Source: Mycobacterium sp. 141
GTDB lineage: Bacteria > Actinomycetota > Actinomycetes > Mycobacteriales > Mycobacteriaceae
DNA length: 64,000 nucleotides
Direction: 5' to 3'
Assembly: GCF_000382405.1 (NCBI RefSeq)
Contig: NZ_KB908258.1
Span: 62,001 to 126,000 of the forward strand
This document shows, piece by piece, positions 53,783 to 62,570 of the stretch. Position 1 is the stretch's first letter; every line of letters starts with the position of its first letter. The translations under genes were made by a program, and so were the position numbers. Under the pieces are notes generated by a model, which did not search any database, had not been told where the DNA came from, and saw only the letters and a program-made list of their open reading frames with translations.

Positions 53783-54296
53783 TGGGGCTATCTCCTCGGT
53801 GCTGCTCGGGTGTTGTCGCGTACGGGCGGCCGTATGCCTGCCATGACTGTCGGCCCCGGAGGCTCAAGTCCCCCGAGCGTCAGGTCGTCGGCGATTCAGC
53901 GTCGAATCCGGCAAGGAGCCGCCTCCGGTTCAGGTTCCGGATGGTCCAGAAAGGTTGGGTGAGCATCCCTGCCGTACCAAGGGTGTCATAAGGGCAAGCG
54001 GGCATTTCTCCGCGAGATTGGTTACTGACGAGTTCTACGCACGGGTAACCACCGGTAACGTAACACCGCGTTCGACGGCGGCAGAACGCATTCGGTACAA
54101 AGCTCCTGCTGGCAGGTGGTTACGGTCGGGTAGCAACAATAATGCAGATCAAAGCAGCATTGTTATCAAATCGTTATCTAAAATCCGGGATCGACGAGGC
54201 CTGCCGGACGGCCGTGTTGCCAGTCGACATTGAGACTACAAATGTCAAGCGAATCGTGCGGTCAGATCCGAAAAGTTTGCTGGAAAGACTTACCGG
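53783..54296. other. Intergenic region upstream of fas
   Basis: About 510 bases between fas and the Rv2525c-like pseudogene, which are transcribed in the same direction. It holds the TAAC-rich repeat cluster described separately. AT-rich runs at 54130-54190 may be promoter. No gene is supported. Confidence 0.5.
54044..54065. promoter_or_regulatory. GGTAAC direct repeats upstream of fas
   Basis: GGTAAC occurs at 54044-54049 and 54054-54059, exactly one helical turn apart, followed by GTAACA at 54060-54065; GTTAC in the opposite sense lies at 54021-54025. In mycobacteria the fas-acpS promoter is bound by the TetR-type activator FasR at inverted repeats; this cluster could be that site or a nucleoid-protein site. 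I cannot confirm a match to the published site. Confidence 0.35.
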
Positions 54297-54765
54297 TCAG
54301 TCCCACTGGCCAAATTGCGGCTTGAGGATGTGGTTGATATCCACCCCGACTCCCCCGACGTTGCGCTTGTCGATCTGGACCTGGTGCAGCTGCGCGGTGC
54401 CAGCCTCGCTTGGCGTGCTGCACACCCGCGTTCTGCCAACCCAGCCAGTCCGCGGCGTCCTGCTTGCCGTACTGGTCGCAGGACACGATCTTCATACCGT
54501 TCTGGTAGAGATCTCGAGCCTCGGGAAGCTGGATCGGCTTACCGAGCATCCACGCGCCTCCGGGGCGGCGATCGGAGACGTAGCGGATCGCGCCGAGTGC
54601 ACCCACCGATCGGATGTCGGAGGCCTTGATGACACCCGCGGCATAGTCGAGCAGCACACCCAACGGCGCAGCGCCTGCAGGCGGCGCGGTAACCAGCTCA
54701 CCCAGCCCGAGCAGGGCGGGTGTAGCGGCGGCGCATCTGAGCAGCTCGCGCCGGGACATCGACAC
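54297..54765 (-). pseudogene. Rv2525c-like DUF1906 secreted protein, internally deleted
   Basis: The N-terminal half reads normally from a GTG: twin-arginine signal (MSRRELLRCAAA...), LLDYAAGVIKASDIRSVGA, IRYVSDRRPGGAWMLGKP and ADWLGWQNAGVQHAKRG. Then about 85 codons of the glycoside-hydrolase-like domain are absent and the genuine C-terminus follows in another frame: LHQVQIDKRNVGGVGVDINH and ILKPQFGQW with its stop at 54297-54299. The missing part holds the predicted active site of the M. tuberculosis protein, whose catalytic barrel needs it. The gene sits in the syntenic position upstream of fas. Non-functional by deletion plus frameshift, unless the shortened out-of-frame product has a use. 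Confidence 0.9.
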
Positions 54766-54999
54766 GAATATCAGGTTACGACAATCGCCCCAATATTCAC
54801 ATCAACGCCACTGGTCACATCTCTATCAATATTCACGCCGGCGTCGAGGGGGCCGTCGAAGGCGTCGGGCCGCCGATCAAGAACGGTGAACTGCTCGCGA
54901 CCCTGGGACGTCTGGCCCGGGCAAGTCGTCACAGCGCCGCGAATTTCCTTATGGCGCTTAGGGGTTCAGCGTGGTTCCCGCCCAGTGCGGGTGTGCCGC

Positions 55000-55617
55000 T
55001 CAGGCGATCGCAGCAGCCCGCTTGACGGCCTGGTCGAGCAGACCGGACAGCACGGCATGCGCCAGAGCGCAGTTGTCGGACTCCCGTTGATCAGCCAAAC
55101 AGTCGGCGACCGTCCCGACCGCCGACTCGGCAAGCGCGCCGACCGCAGCGTCGGTCGACGCGACCACCTGGGCGATGGCGTGCAGACACATGTGTTGATC
55201 CGGCACATGGTCGACGACCTCCGCCAACACCGGGTCGGTCAGAACCACGGCATCGTCGATGACGCGCGCCAAACCACGCGAGACGAGAGCGTCCAAGTCA
55301 GGATCTGCCGGGGCGACCTGCAAATGACCGGCCTGTTGACCCACCGTTGTCGGCGGTATACCCAGGATGTCGACAAGACTCTGGCCGTGCCGCAGCCCAT
55401 CGAAGAACTCCGCGATATGCGCGGAGCTGAATCCTTTGCCGAGAAGCCGGCTGATCGCCGCCAATTGCGCCAGGTGGGTGTCACCGTAGTACGCCGAACG
55501 ACCGACACGACGGGGCGGATCGAGCAACCCCCGCTCGCGATAGGCGCGGATGTTCCTGGCGCTGACGCCCGAGATTCGCGCCAGATCATTCAACCGGTAC
55601 TCAGCCAATCTGACCAT
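55000..55617 (-). CDS. MerR-family transcriptional regulator
   Basis: A 205-residue MerR-type regulator. The N-terminal winged helix is clear: YRLNDLARISGVSARNIRAYRERGLLDPPRRVGRSAYYGD, followed by LAQLAAISRLLGKGFSSAHIAEFFDG (dimerisation helix). The C-terminal ligand domain from about residue 80 is all-helical without the metal-binding cysteines of MerR/CueR, so a small organic signal is more likely. The start at 55617 (MVRLAEYRL) is preferred because the DNA-binding domain begins there; upstream sequence is unlike the family. Divergent from the MFS transporter gene, which it may control; the intergenic region is about 250 bases. Confidence 0.88.
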   Translation of the reverse strand: MVRLAEYRLNDLARISGVSARNIRAYRERGLLDPPRRVGRSAYYGDTHLAQLAAISRLLGKGFSSAHIAEFFDGLRHGQSLVDILGIPPTTVGQQAGHLQVAPADPDLDALVSRGLARVIDDAVVLTDPVLAEVVDHVPDQHMCLHAIAQVVASTDAAVGALAESAVGTVADCLADQRESDNCALAHAVLSGLLDQAVKRAAAIA

Positions 55618-55870
55618 CCCCCCGCCGAGCCGGACAGCGATGCATTCCTTCACCCTACCCCGGAAAAACGACTGCGAGCGAAGTTTTACCCACAGAAACA
55701 ACACAGTCGATAACGGGATTAACACTCTGTTCATCTGCAGATATATCGACCACCTGGTGTGAATTCACACATGATACTGCGATCACAGCCAACTTTGGCC
55801 CGCAGCCTGCGAGCCGCCGTGAGTGAATTCACCCGACCAGAATTGGAAAGCCATCCCCACGTGCGCGACC

Positions 55871-57184
55871 ATGTTGCGGGACATCGAGATAAATCCGTTC
55901 GACGAAAGGCCGCGAGTGCGTCCCTGGATCGTCTGGGCCACCGGACTGCTTGCGTACACCGTCGCGGTACTCGACCGAACCACGCTCGGCGTTTCCGGCC
56001 TGCAGGCTGCGGATCGGTTTGCCGCCAATCCGAGTGTGCTGTCGAGCTTCGTCGTGCTGCAGGTGATCGTCTATGCCGGGGCGCAGGTGCCCGCCGGGCT
56101 GCTGCTCGACCGGTTCGGCTCACGCGTGCTCATCGTCTCCGGCGCAGCCCTGATGGCGACAGGCCAATTGGTGTTGGCACTCAGCGAATCCTTGCCCGCG
56201 GCGTTCGCGGCTCGCGCGATCGTGGGCCTCGGCGACGCGGTCACCTTCATCTCGGTACTGCGGCTGGTGCCGCACTGGTTCAAACCCGCGCAGGTGCCGC
56301 TCGTCACCCAGTTGACCGGCATCTGCGGGCAGTTCGGCCAGGTGCTGTCAGCGGTGCCGTTCCTGGTGCTGCTCACCGGTTCTGGCTGGACCCCGGCCTA
56401 TCTCAGCGTGGCCGCTTTGGGACTGGTGGCGATGACACTCGCGCTCGCCTTGGTCCGCAACAACCCGCACGGGCGCGTGGTCACGGTCGAGACCACCACC
56501 GTCCACGACATCCTGACCAGCGTGAAAACGGTGTGGCTGCGGCCCGGGACCCGGCTGGGCTTCTTCACCCACATGGGCACCCAGTTCTCGGTGACGGTGT
56601 TCGCGCTGATGTGGGGTGTGCCCTATCTGACCGTGGCGCAGGGCTTGTCCACGACCGCGGCCGGCTCATTGCTGACCCTCTCGGTGGCAGTCGCGATCGT
56701 CGCGGGCATCGCGATCGGGATCTTCACCGGCCGCCACCCGCATCGCCGGTCGCGCCTGGTGCTCAGCATCGTTGCAAGCAATGCGCTGATCTGGACTGTG
56801 GTGCTGGCACTACCGGGCCGCGCCCCGTTGTGGCTGCTGGTGGTACTCATCGTGATCATCTCGGTGGGTGGGCCGGGTTCGATGGTCGGCTTCGACTTCG
56901 CCCGCACGTTCAATCCGAGCGCGACGCTGGGCACCGCACAGGGCATGGTCAACATGGGCGGATTCCTGGCGGCACTGCTGGTCATGCAGACCATGGGGCT
57001 CATCCTGTCCCATGCCGGCGACTATTCGGCCGCGTCGTTCCGGGTGGCCTGGACCGTGCAGTACGCGATCTGGGTGCTGGCCACCATCGGCATCCTGATC
57101 ACCCGCAGCAAGGCCCGCAGGCTCATGCAGGTCGAGCAGGAGCGGATGCTGTTGGAGAGCTTCGAGACTCACTCGCCCCGCTGA
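55871..57184 (+). CDS. MFS transporter
   Basis: A 437-residue major facilitator permease with twelve hydrophobic segments. The conserved loop 2-3 motif is LLLDRFGSRVLIVSGAALMATGQL (D-R-x-G-x-R), and a second half-repeat begins near residue 240. It resembles anion or organic-acid permeases in overall layout, but no substrate-specific motif is apparent. The start at 55871 (MLRDIEINPFDERP) is used; an upstream GTG at 55823 adds a stretch of no recognised homology. Its 3' end overlaps the convergent LtrA gene by 16 bases. Confidence 0.85.
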   Translation: MLRDIEINPFDERPRVRPWIVWATGLLAYTVAVLDRTTLGVSGLQAADRFAANPSVLSSFVVLQVIVYAGAQVPAGLLLDRFGSRVLIVSGAALMATGQLVLALSESLPAAFAARAIVGLGDAVTFISVLRLVPHWFKPAQVPLVTQLTGICGQFGQVLSAVPFLVLLTGSGWTPAYLSVAALGLVAMTLALALVRNNPHGRVVTVETTTVHDILTSVKTVWLRPGTRLGFFTHMGTQFSVTVFALMWGVPYLTVAQGLSTTAAGSLLTLSVAVAIVAGIAIGIFTGRHPHRRSRLVLSIVASNALIWTVVLALPGRAPLWLLVVLIVIISVGGPGSMVGFDFARTFNPSATLGTAQGMVNMGGFLAALLVMQTMGLILSHAGDYSAASFRVAWTVQYAIWVLATIGILITRSKARRLMQVEQERMLLESFETHSPR

Positions 57185-58440
57185 TCGGCCAGCCGCCTGG
57201 CGACGATCGCCCTGGCATGCCGGTGCCCCACCAGTTCGAAACCCGCCACGATGACCATCGGTGCCGCCGTCACCAAGAGCAGGCACGGCGCCATAGGAAC
57301 GCCCGCAGCAGCCATCGCCACCGCGATGGCCAATACCGCACCGGCGACAACCAGCAGTCCGGTGTGAAAAACGTCGAATGCGCCGACCAGCAACGAATAG
57401 ATGACGAACATCGCGGCGATGTAGGCCCCAACCGGAATCGCGACGGCCAGCACGGTGTCCATCGCGCTCAGCGCGGACTGCTCTTCGACGTAGTAGGCCG
57501 CGACGTGCAGCCCAGCGCCGGTCGCCACGATCGAACCGAACACCATCAAATGCAGATATCCGTACTGGAACGAGACCTCGCGGTGAGCGTGCAGCAACTC
57601 CCCAGCCGGAACCAGGAAGTACACCCACCACATCCCGAACGTGAGACCTGTCCCGGCCACCGCTAGCACGATCGCATCAGCTGACCAGCCGTGCTCACCG
57701 ACCGCGGCTGACAGTGACGCCACCGTTCCGACGACACCTTCGCCGAGCGCGATGATCGCCAGCAGCCCGTATCGCTCGGCGATGTGGTGGGCATGCCAGG
57801 GCGTACCGCCCATCCGGCGCTCGGCGAAAAAAGGACCGGAGATCTCGAACGCCATCAACACCAGTGCGCTCGCCGCAAACACCGGTGCCGACGTGCTCAC
57901 CAGGATCTGGGCGACCCAGCCGATCTGTGCGACGACGATCACCACCGCATAGGTCAGGCAGGCCGGCCGCCGGTCCGGATCTTGACGCGCGGCCCGCAGC
58001 CACTGACCCACCATGGCGATCCGCATCACCACATACCCCGCCACCACGACGGTGTTGTCCACATGCCCGCCATGCTCGATCGAGGCAAAGGTCTGCGGGA
58101 GCCCCAGTGCCAGGATGATGACGCCGACCATCTGCACCATGGTCATCAGCCGATAGATCCAGTCGTCGGTGTCATACGCCGAGGCAAACCAGCTGAAGTT
58201 CATCCACGCCCACCAGATGGCAAACACCGCGAACCCGAAACCCAGCAACCCGGCGGCCACGTGATCCTCGGCCAGCAGATGCGCCAACTGGGCGGCCGCC
58301 ACCCCGAAGGCGATTGCGAACGTCAGGTCGAACAACAACTCCAGCGGCGAGGAGACCCGGTGCAGTTCATGGGGATCACGTCCCGACATCCGGCGGATCC
58401 GGTGGGTCTGCACCGGCGAACTCGAATCGCCCTCGGCCAC
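57169..58440 (-). CDS. LtrA-family (low temperature requirement A) membrane protein
   Basis: A 423-residue integral membrane protein of the low-temperature-requirement A family, with about eleven to twelve hydrophobic segments. Family landmarks are ELLFDLTFAIAFGVAAAQLAH near the N-terminus, IWWAWMNFSWFASAYDTDDWIYR, EISGPFFAERRMGGTPWHAHHIAERYGLLAIIALGEGVVGT and FSYFHLP-like VSFQYGYLHLMVFGSI. Role is unknown in mycobacteria; in Listeria the protein is needed for growth in the cold. Overlaps the end of the MFS gene by 16 bases, convergent. Confidence 0.88.
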   Translation of the reverse strand: MAEGDSSSPVQTHRIRRMSGRDPHELHRVSSPLELLFDLTFAIAFGVAAAQLAHLLAEDHVAAGLLGFGFAVFAIWWAWMNFSWFASAYDTDDWIYRLMTMVQMVGVIILALGLPQTFASIEHGGHVDNTVVVAGYVVMRIAMVGQWLRAARQDPDRRPACLTYAVVIVVAQIGWVAQILVSTSAPVFAASALVLMAFEISGPFFAERRMGGTPWHAHHIAERYGLLAIIALGEGVVGTVASLSAAVGEHGWSADAIVLAVAGTGLTFGMWWVYFLVPAGELLHAHREVSFQYGYLHLMVFGSIVATGAGLHVAAYYVEEQSALSAMDTVLAVAIPVGAYIAAMFVIYSLLVGAFDVFHTGLLVVAGAVLAIAVAMAAAGVPMAPCLLLVTAAPMVIVAGFELVGHRHARAIVARRLADQRGE

Positions 58441-58757
58441 GTGTCAGCGTCCTCCCGATCGGTATCGAGGGTGACGGTACCGGGGTGAGCGGCGATCCCC
58501 CGCAGGGCCGGCGCTGTCAGATGGCGTCCAAGACCGTCCGTACCTTCACGATTGCCACACAATCAGGCGCAATTCGCCAGCCTCACTATTCACCGTCGAT
58601 CACACAGCACCTGCCCTCTTCCGATCATGTCGTCACTGGTCAGTGCGCGTGGCGGACGCGATGTCGGCCGATCCTGTTAACCTCGAACGAATCCGGTCCG
58701 GAGAACCGCCTTGGCAAATCTGGCCGCCTACGCGATCAATGATGGGGGTAGCGACAC
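58441..58757. other. Intergenic region upstream of the hemophore-like gene
   Basis: About 317 bases with no supported gene or obvious regulatory motif. A hydrophobic-poor frame passes through (58643 onward) but has no family features. Confidence 0.4.
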
Positions 58758-59096
58758 ATGGTCAAGCTGTCACGCACGAATCTGGCGATCGCTGTCTGTG
58801 GCGTCGCGTTGTCCGTGCCCTTGTCTGTCGGCGTCGCATCCGCGGCCCCCGACTTCGGTCCCGTGATCAACACGACGTGCACCTATGACCAGGTCATCGC
58901 GGCGCTCAACGCGCAACAGCCCGCGCTGGCCGAGGAGTTCAACACATCACCGTTCGCGCAGGGCGCGCTGCGCAACTTCCTGGCTTCACCGCCGGCCGAT
59001 CGCCAACAGACAGTGGCGCAGCTGCAGAGCAGCCCGGCGGCTTCTCAGTATTTCGGGCCGATCAGCTCGATCGCGGGGAGCTGCAGCAACTACTGA
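58758..59096 (+). CDS. Hemophore-related secreted protein (Rv0203-like fold)
   Basis: A 112-residue exported protein. Residues 1-29 are a Sec signal with cleavage after VASAAP; the mature part is about 83 residues, all-helical, with two cysteines (NTTCTYDQVIAALNAQQP and IAGSCSNY at the end) that likely form the single disulfide of the mycobacterial haem-binding (MHB) family. AxQxPA-like QQPALAEEFNTSPFAQGALRNFLASPPADRQQ is typical. The family includes the M. tuberculosis haem carrier Rv0203; others have unknown ligands. Stands alone downstream of an unrelated gene. Confidence 0.85.
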   Translation: MVKLSRTNLAIAVCGVALSVPLSVGVASAAPDFGPVINTTCTYDQVIAALNAQQPALAEEFNTSPFAQGALRNFLASPPADRQQTVAQLQSSPAASQYFGPISSIAGSCSNY

Positions 59097-59225
59097 GAGC
59101 CCTGCCTCTCAGGCACCATCCGATCCGGCGTCAGTGACCGGGTTCGCGATGTTCGGGCCTGTTCGCCGAGGAGATCGTGCGTCGCGCCGCGGTGCGTTTC
59201 GACATGGTCACTCGATTCGACGTGG

Positions 59226-60200
59226 TCACTCGACGTGCACGAACGGGTCGTTGGTGTCACCGGGCCCATCCCCGAAGCCGGGATCACCCGGATCCTCCCC
59301 GGGATCGCCAGGGTCCTCTCCTGGATCGTCGCCCGGGTCCCCGGGATCGTCGCCAGGATCTCCGGGATCACCGGGTCCGTCTGCCGAGCCGGGGTCACCA
59401 GGGTCCTCCCCTAACCCGTCACCGTCGTCGTCGTTTCCATCGCTATCCCCGCCGCTGTCACTATCACCGGGTGTGATCGGGCCTTGCGGACCATAGTCGT
59501 CGGTGGAATCGCCGTCGTCGTCATCGACTTCATGTGTCTGACCGTCGCCGGTGTCAGCGTCGTGTGAAGCCGGCGTGGTCGGCTTCGGCTCGAAACTGCC
59601 GTCGCGCGCCAGCCATACTGGCTCATCAGTCGAGTCGGTGAGGTTACCGTGCTCGTCATATTCGTCGGTGTGCCGCACTGCGTTGTTGAGGGAGTCGATC
59701 CACGTCGTCGTCTGGACCTTCTTGGCCCCACCGGGATACGTCGTCGTCACCGTTTCCTTACCCGAGAGATCTGAGTTGTTGATCTCTTCCCCGTGCTCAG
59801 TTGTCGGTGGGCCTTCGGATGGATTCAGGGTGGTATCCCAGGTCAGGGTGCCGCGATCTTCGTCGTCGACCGTCACCGTGTGCGAACTCGAATCAATCGT
59901 CGTCGTCGTGCCTTTGGCTTCGATGTGCCGTGTGCTGTCGGTGGTCGTGGTCGTGACACCGCCGGTGGACTGTTCGTGTGTCACGTCCGTGTCCACTACC
60001 GTCGACCCATTTTTGTAGTGGATACGGGTGATGGTCTGCACCCCGCCGTCAGGGAGCTGAGTCGCTTTCTGCTCCGCACTGTCGATCGCATGGTCCGGGT
60101 CCGGCACCGTGATCGGATTCCATCTGCCCGATGGTTTGGCCGGGCTGGTGCTGCCACTGGTGCCACCAGACTTGCCTGCGTCACCATGCGCTTGACTCAT
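59226..60200 (-). CDS. Large acidic low-complexity protein with GDPG repeats
   Basis: A 324-residue protein of unknown function. The first 190 residues are beta-prone and Thr/Ser-rich (RIHYKNGSTVVDTDVTHEQ, TTTTTDSTRHIEAKGTTTTI, GKETVTTTYPGGAKKVQTTT). A central linker contains YGPQGPITPGD, and the tail of about 80 residues is an acidic Gly-Asp-Pro repeat (GDPGDDPGEDPGDPG). No signal peptide, lipobox or membrane segment is visible. ATG at 60200 is preceded by AGGGG. The plus strand also shows a long GSPGSS frame, but that is the mirror of the repeat. It shares the YGPxGPxxxGD motif and beta-rich repeats with the following gene. Confidence 0.7.
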   Translation of the reverse strand: MSQAHGDAGKSGGTSGSTSPAKPSGRWNPITVPDPDHAIDSAEQKATQLPDGGVQTITRIHYKNGSTVVDTDVTHEQSTGGVTTTTTDSTRHIEAKGTTTTIDSSSHTVTVDDEDRGTLTWDTTLNPSEGPPTTEHGEEINNSDLSGKETVTTTYPGGAKKVQTTTWIDSLNNAVRHTDEYDEHGNLTDSTDEPVWLARDGSFEPKPTTPASHDADTGDGQTHEVDDDDGDSTDDYGPQGPITPGDSDSGGDSDGNDDDGDGLGEDPGDPGSADGPGDPGDPGDDPGDPGDDPGEDPGDPGEDPGDPGFGDGPGDTNDPFVHVE

Positions 60201-60341
60201 GATCGACCCCTGCGTGTTGTCGCTGTGCCGACTCTAAAGCGGCCCACGCTACTCGCTGGGTCGGATTCCTCACCTCACAGCGAATTGGCAGCGACGCCAA
60301 CGTCTTAACTGGTTCGCATTACCGAAGCGCGGTGACCACGA

Positions 60342-61004
60342 TCATCGGGACGACGCCTGCGGTGGGTCGAGGACGTCACCGCCGATCACTGGTCCCCGCG
60401 GTCCGTACAGCGGTGCCGCCGCATCTTGTGCCGAACCGTCGTCTCCGACGGAAGGCGCCGCGACGTTTGCCCACACTGCGCCGCCAGTCGACGTCAAGGT
60501 GCTGTCACGCTCGCTGGTGGTCATCCCGTTGGTATCGAACGTTTCGGTGTGACAGCTGGCGTCGCTTGTCACCGTCCAGGTGATCTCATCGGTACGGCCG
60601 GATTGATCAGCCACGAATGTGGTTGTGACTGTTTGCGTTCCCGATCCGTCTGGATTCAGCAGTGTCTTGCCGCTTTGATCGGTTTCGTTACCGTCGGAGT
60701 CGGTGAACGTCATCTGCCACGCGATCATATTGCCGCTGTCAACGATTTTGGTGCGTCCCTTCGTGTGGACACTCGGGCCGGCCTTGGCCGTGGTGTAGTG
60801 CCGACGGGAGAAATCGATGACGAAGGTTCTCACCCCCTCGGCACTCGTGACCGCCGAGGCGTAGTCATCGATCACCTGACCGTCGCGGTAGGTCGTGATT
60901 TTCGTGGTGTCGGTCGATCCGTCACCGCGAATGGTCACCTTCTTGATTGCCGTGCTTCCGGGTGGCGAGTCCACGGATTCCCATCCCGAACCACCGGTCG
61001 TCAT
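60342..61004 (-). CDS. Paralogue of the low-complexity protein, without the GDPG tail
   Basis: A protein of about 220 residues, beta-prone and Thr-rich with short strands (TAIKKVTIRGDGSTDTTKIT, YRDGQVIDDY, TQTVTTTFVADQSGRTDEIT, SERDSTLTSTGG), ending YGPRGPVIGGDVLDPP. It resembles the neighbouring 59226-60200 product in its strand pattern and shared C-terminal YGPxGP motif, but lacks the acidic repeat. The start is uncertain: the ATG at 61004 has GGCGGGG upstream, while the frame is open to 61097 with other ATGs at 61052 and 61031. No family recognised. The two genes may be a duplicated pair encoding interacting or alternative surface or cytosolic proteins. Confidence 0.6.
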   Translation of the reverse strand: MTTGGSGWESVDSPPGSTAIKKVTIRGDGSTDTTKITTYRDGQVIDDYASAVTSAEGVRTFVIDFSRRHYTTAKAGPSVHTKGRTKIVDSGNMIAWQMTFTDSDGNETDQSGKTLLNPDGSGTQTVTTTFVADQSGRTDEITWTVTSDASCHTETFDTNGMTTSERDSTLTSTGGAVWANVAAPSVGDDGSAQDAAAPLYGPRGPVIGGDVLDPPQASSR

Positions 61005-61221
61005 GGTCGCCCCGCCGGCGATACGTGGCATCGATCCGACCGAGACATCCATCCCCCTATGACAGCTGGTGTGGATCGACACTACGGCGGGCGGCATGGT
61101 TCACCGGCGCGGATCGAAAAGGCGACAGGAAATTACCAGCTGTCTGCTCGCCGGGCCGCGTCGGGAGCCGCCGGAGCGCCTCGTGGTCCACGATGAACAG
61201 ATCTCGCTGACTGACATGTCT

Positions 61222-62370
61222 TTACCCGAGAAGTTCGACCAGCGTGGCGTTTGCCGTACCGCCGCCCGCACACATGGTTTGCAATCCATATCGAATTCCC
61301 TTGTCGCGCATGTGGTTGATCATGCGCGTCATCAAGATCGCGCCTGACGCTCCGAGCGGATGCCCCAGCGCGATCGCACCGCCCAGCGGATTGAGCTTGG
61401 CTTCGTCGGCACCCGTTTCGACGAGCCAGGCCAGCGGCACCGGCGCGAAGGCTTCGTTGACCTCGAACACACCGACTTCGTCGAGCCGAACGCCGGCCTT
61501 GTGCAACACTTTCTCGGTGGCCGGGATCGGGCCGGTCAGCATCAGCACCGGGTCGGCGCCGGTAACCGCGCCGGCCCGGTACCGCACGATCGGCGAAAGC
61601 CCCATTGCCACAGCGTTTTCCTCGGTCATCACCAACAGTGCTGCCGCGCCGTCGGAAATCTGCGACGAGTTGCCAGCGTGGATGACGCCGTCCTCGGCGA
61701 ACGCGGGCTTGAGCTCGGCCAGCTTCTCGACCGTGGTTCCCCGCCGCACGCCCTCGTCGACGACCACGGGGTCGCCGTCATCGGGGAACACCGTGATCGT
61801 CTGCGTCTCGAAGGCACCGCTGTCCTGCGCGGCGGCAGCCCGTTCGTGCGATGCCACGGCGTACTCGTCAAGTCGGGTCCGACTGAAACCCCATTTTTGC
61901 GAGATCATTTCAGCCGAAATACCCTGGTTGAAGGTGAAACCCTGATACCGGTCGAGCACTTGCGGGCCATATGGCTGACCGGTGGCGCGTGCTGCTCCGA
62001 GTGGGACCCGGCTCATCACCTCGACCCCGCCGGCAATCACGACGTCCTGTTGACCCGACATCACCGCCTGCACTGCGAAATCCAGTGCCTGCTGGCTGGA
62101 TCCGCAGGCCCGATTGACGGTGGTGCCCGGGATGTGCTCGGACCAACCCGCTGCGAGCACCGAGTAGCGGCCGACGTTGCTCGACTGGTCACCGACCTGC
62201 GAGACGCAACCCCACACCACGTCATCGACGATGTTGGGACTGATGCCGGCACGCTCGACGAGTGCGTTGAGCACGAGTGCGGACAGATCGGCGGCGTGGA
62301 ACCGGGACAATCCACCGTTGCGTTTGCCGACAGGCGTGCGGACGGCTTCGACGATGACGGTTTCGCGCAT
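61222..62370 (-). CDS. Acetyl-CoA acyltransferase (thiolase)
   Basis: A 382-residue thiolase of the degradative/beta-ketothiolase superfamily. Catalytic Cys in VNRACGSSQQALDFA at about residue 90, NEAFAP with the conserved Asn-Glu, GGAIALGHPLGASGAI with the catalytic histidine and CAGGGTANATLVE with the second cysteine at the C-terminus. All catalytic residues are present. Probable reaction: thiolytic cleavage of a 3-ketoacyl-CoA in fatty-acid or steroid-side-chain breakdown. Divergent from a TetR regulator across 200 bases, a common arrangement for controlled beta-oxidation genes. Confidence 0.93.
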   Translation of the reverse strand: MRETVIVEAVRTPVGKRNGGLSRFHAADLSALVLNALVERAGISPNIVDDVVWGCVSQVGDQSSNVGRYSVLAAGWSEHIPGTTVNRACGSSQQALDFAVQAVMSGQQDVVIAGGVEVMSRVPLGAARATGQPYGPQVLDRYQGFTFNQGISAEMISQKWGFSRTRLDEYAVASHERAAAAQDSGAFETQTITVFPDDGDPVVVDEGVRRGTTVEKLAELKPAFAEDGVIHAGNSSQISDGAAALLVMTEENAVAMGLSPIVRYRAGAVTGADPVLMLTGPIPATEKVLHKAGVRLDEVGVFEVNEAFAPVPLAWLVETGADEAKLNPLGGAIALGHPLGASGAILMTRMINHMRDKGIRYGLQTMCAGGGTANATLVELLG

Positions 62371-62570
62371 GGCAGTTGCTCCGATCTAGGACTTGGCTTT
62401 CAGGTAGGTAGGCCGCCAGTTCCGTGTCAGCGAGCTCACAAGCTCACATAACCATGCCGCCATAGTCTGCGATACACCGCCGCGCGACGGCGCCGACATC
62501 ACGGTTGCAAAGCGCTCTTCCGATACAGTCAGCGCATGTTCGCCCGACTCGACAGCCATCTGGGCCGCCG

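Noticed and set aside
48632..53962. Very long plus-strand reading frames (48632-51364 and 51707-53962) opposite fas
   Set aside because: They are mirror frames of the GC-rich fas gene: arginine/histidine/glutamine-rich, no domain, while the minus frame has all FAS-I motifs.
55759..57666. Long plus-strand frame overlapping the MFS gene and running into the LtrA gene
   Set aside because: Arginine/glycine-rich with no family features; it is a shadow of two real genes in other frames.
58885..59496. Plus-strand frame encoding GSPGSSPGS repeats
   Set aside because: It is the opposite-strand image of the GDPG-repeat gene; the minus frame has a ribosome-binding site and a paralogue next door.
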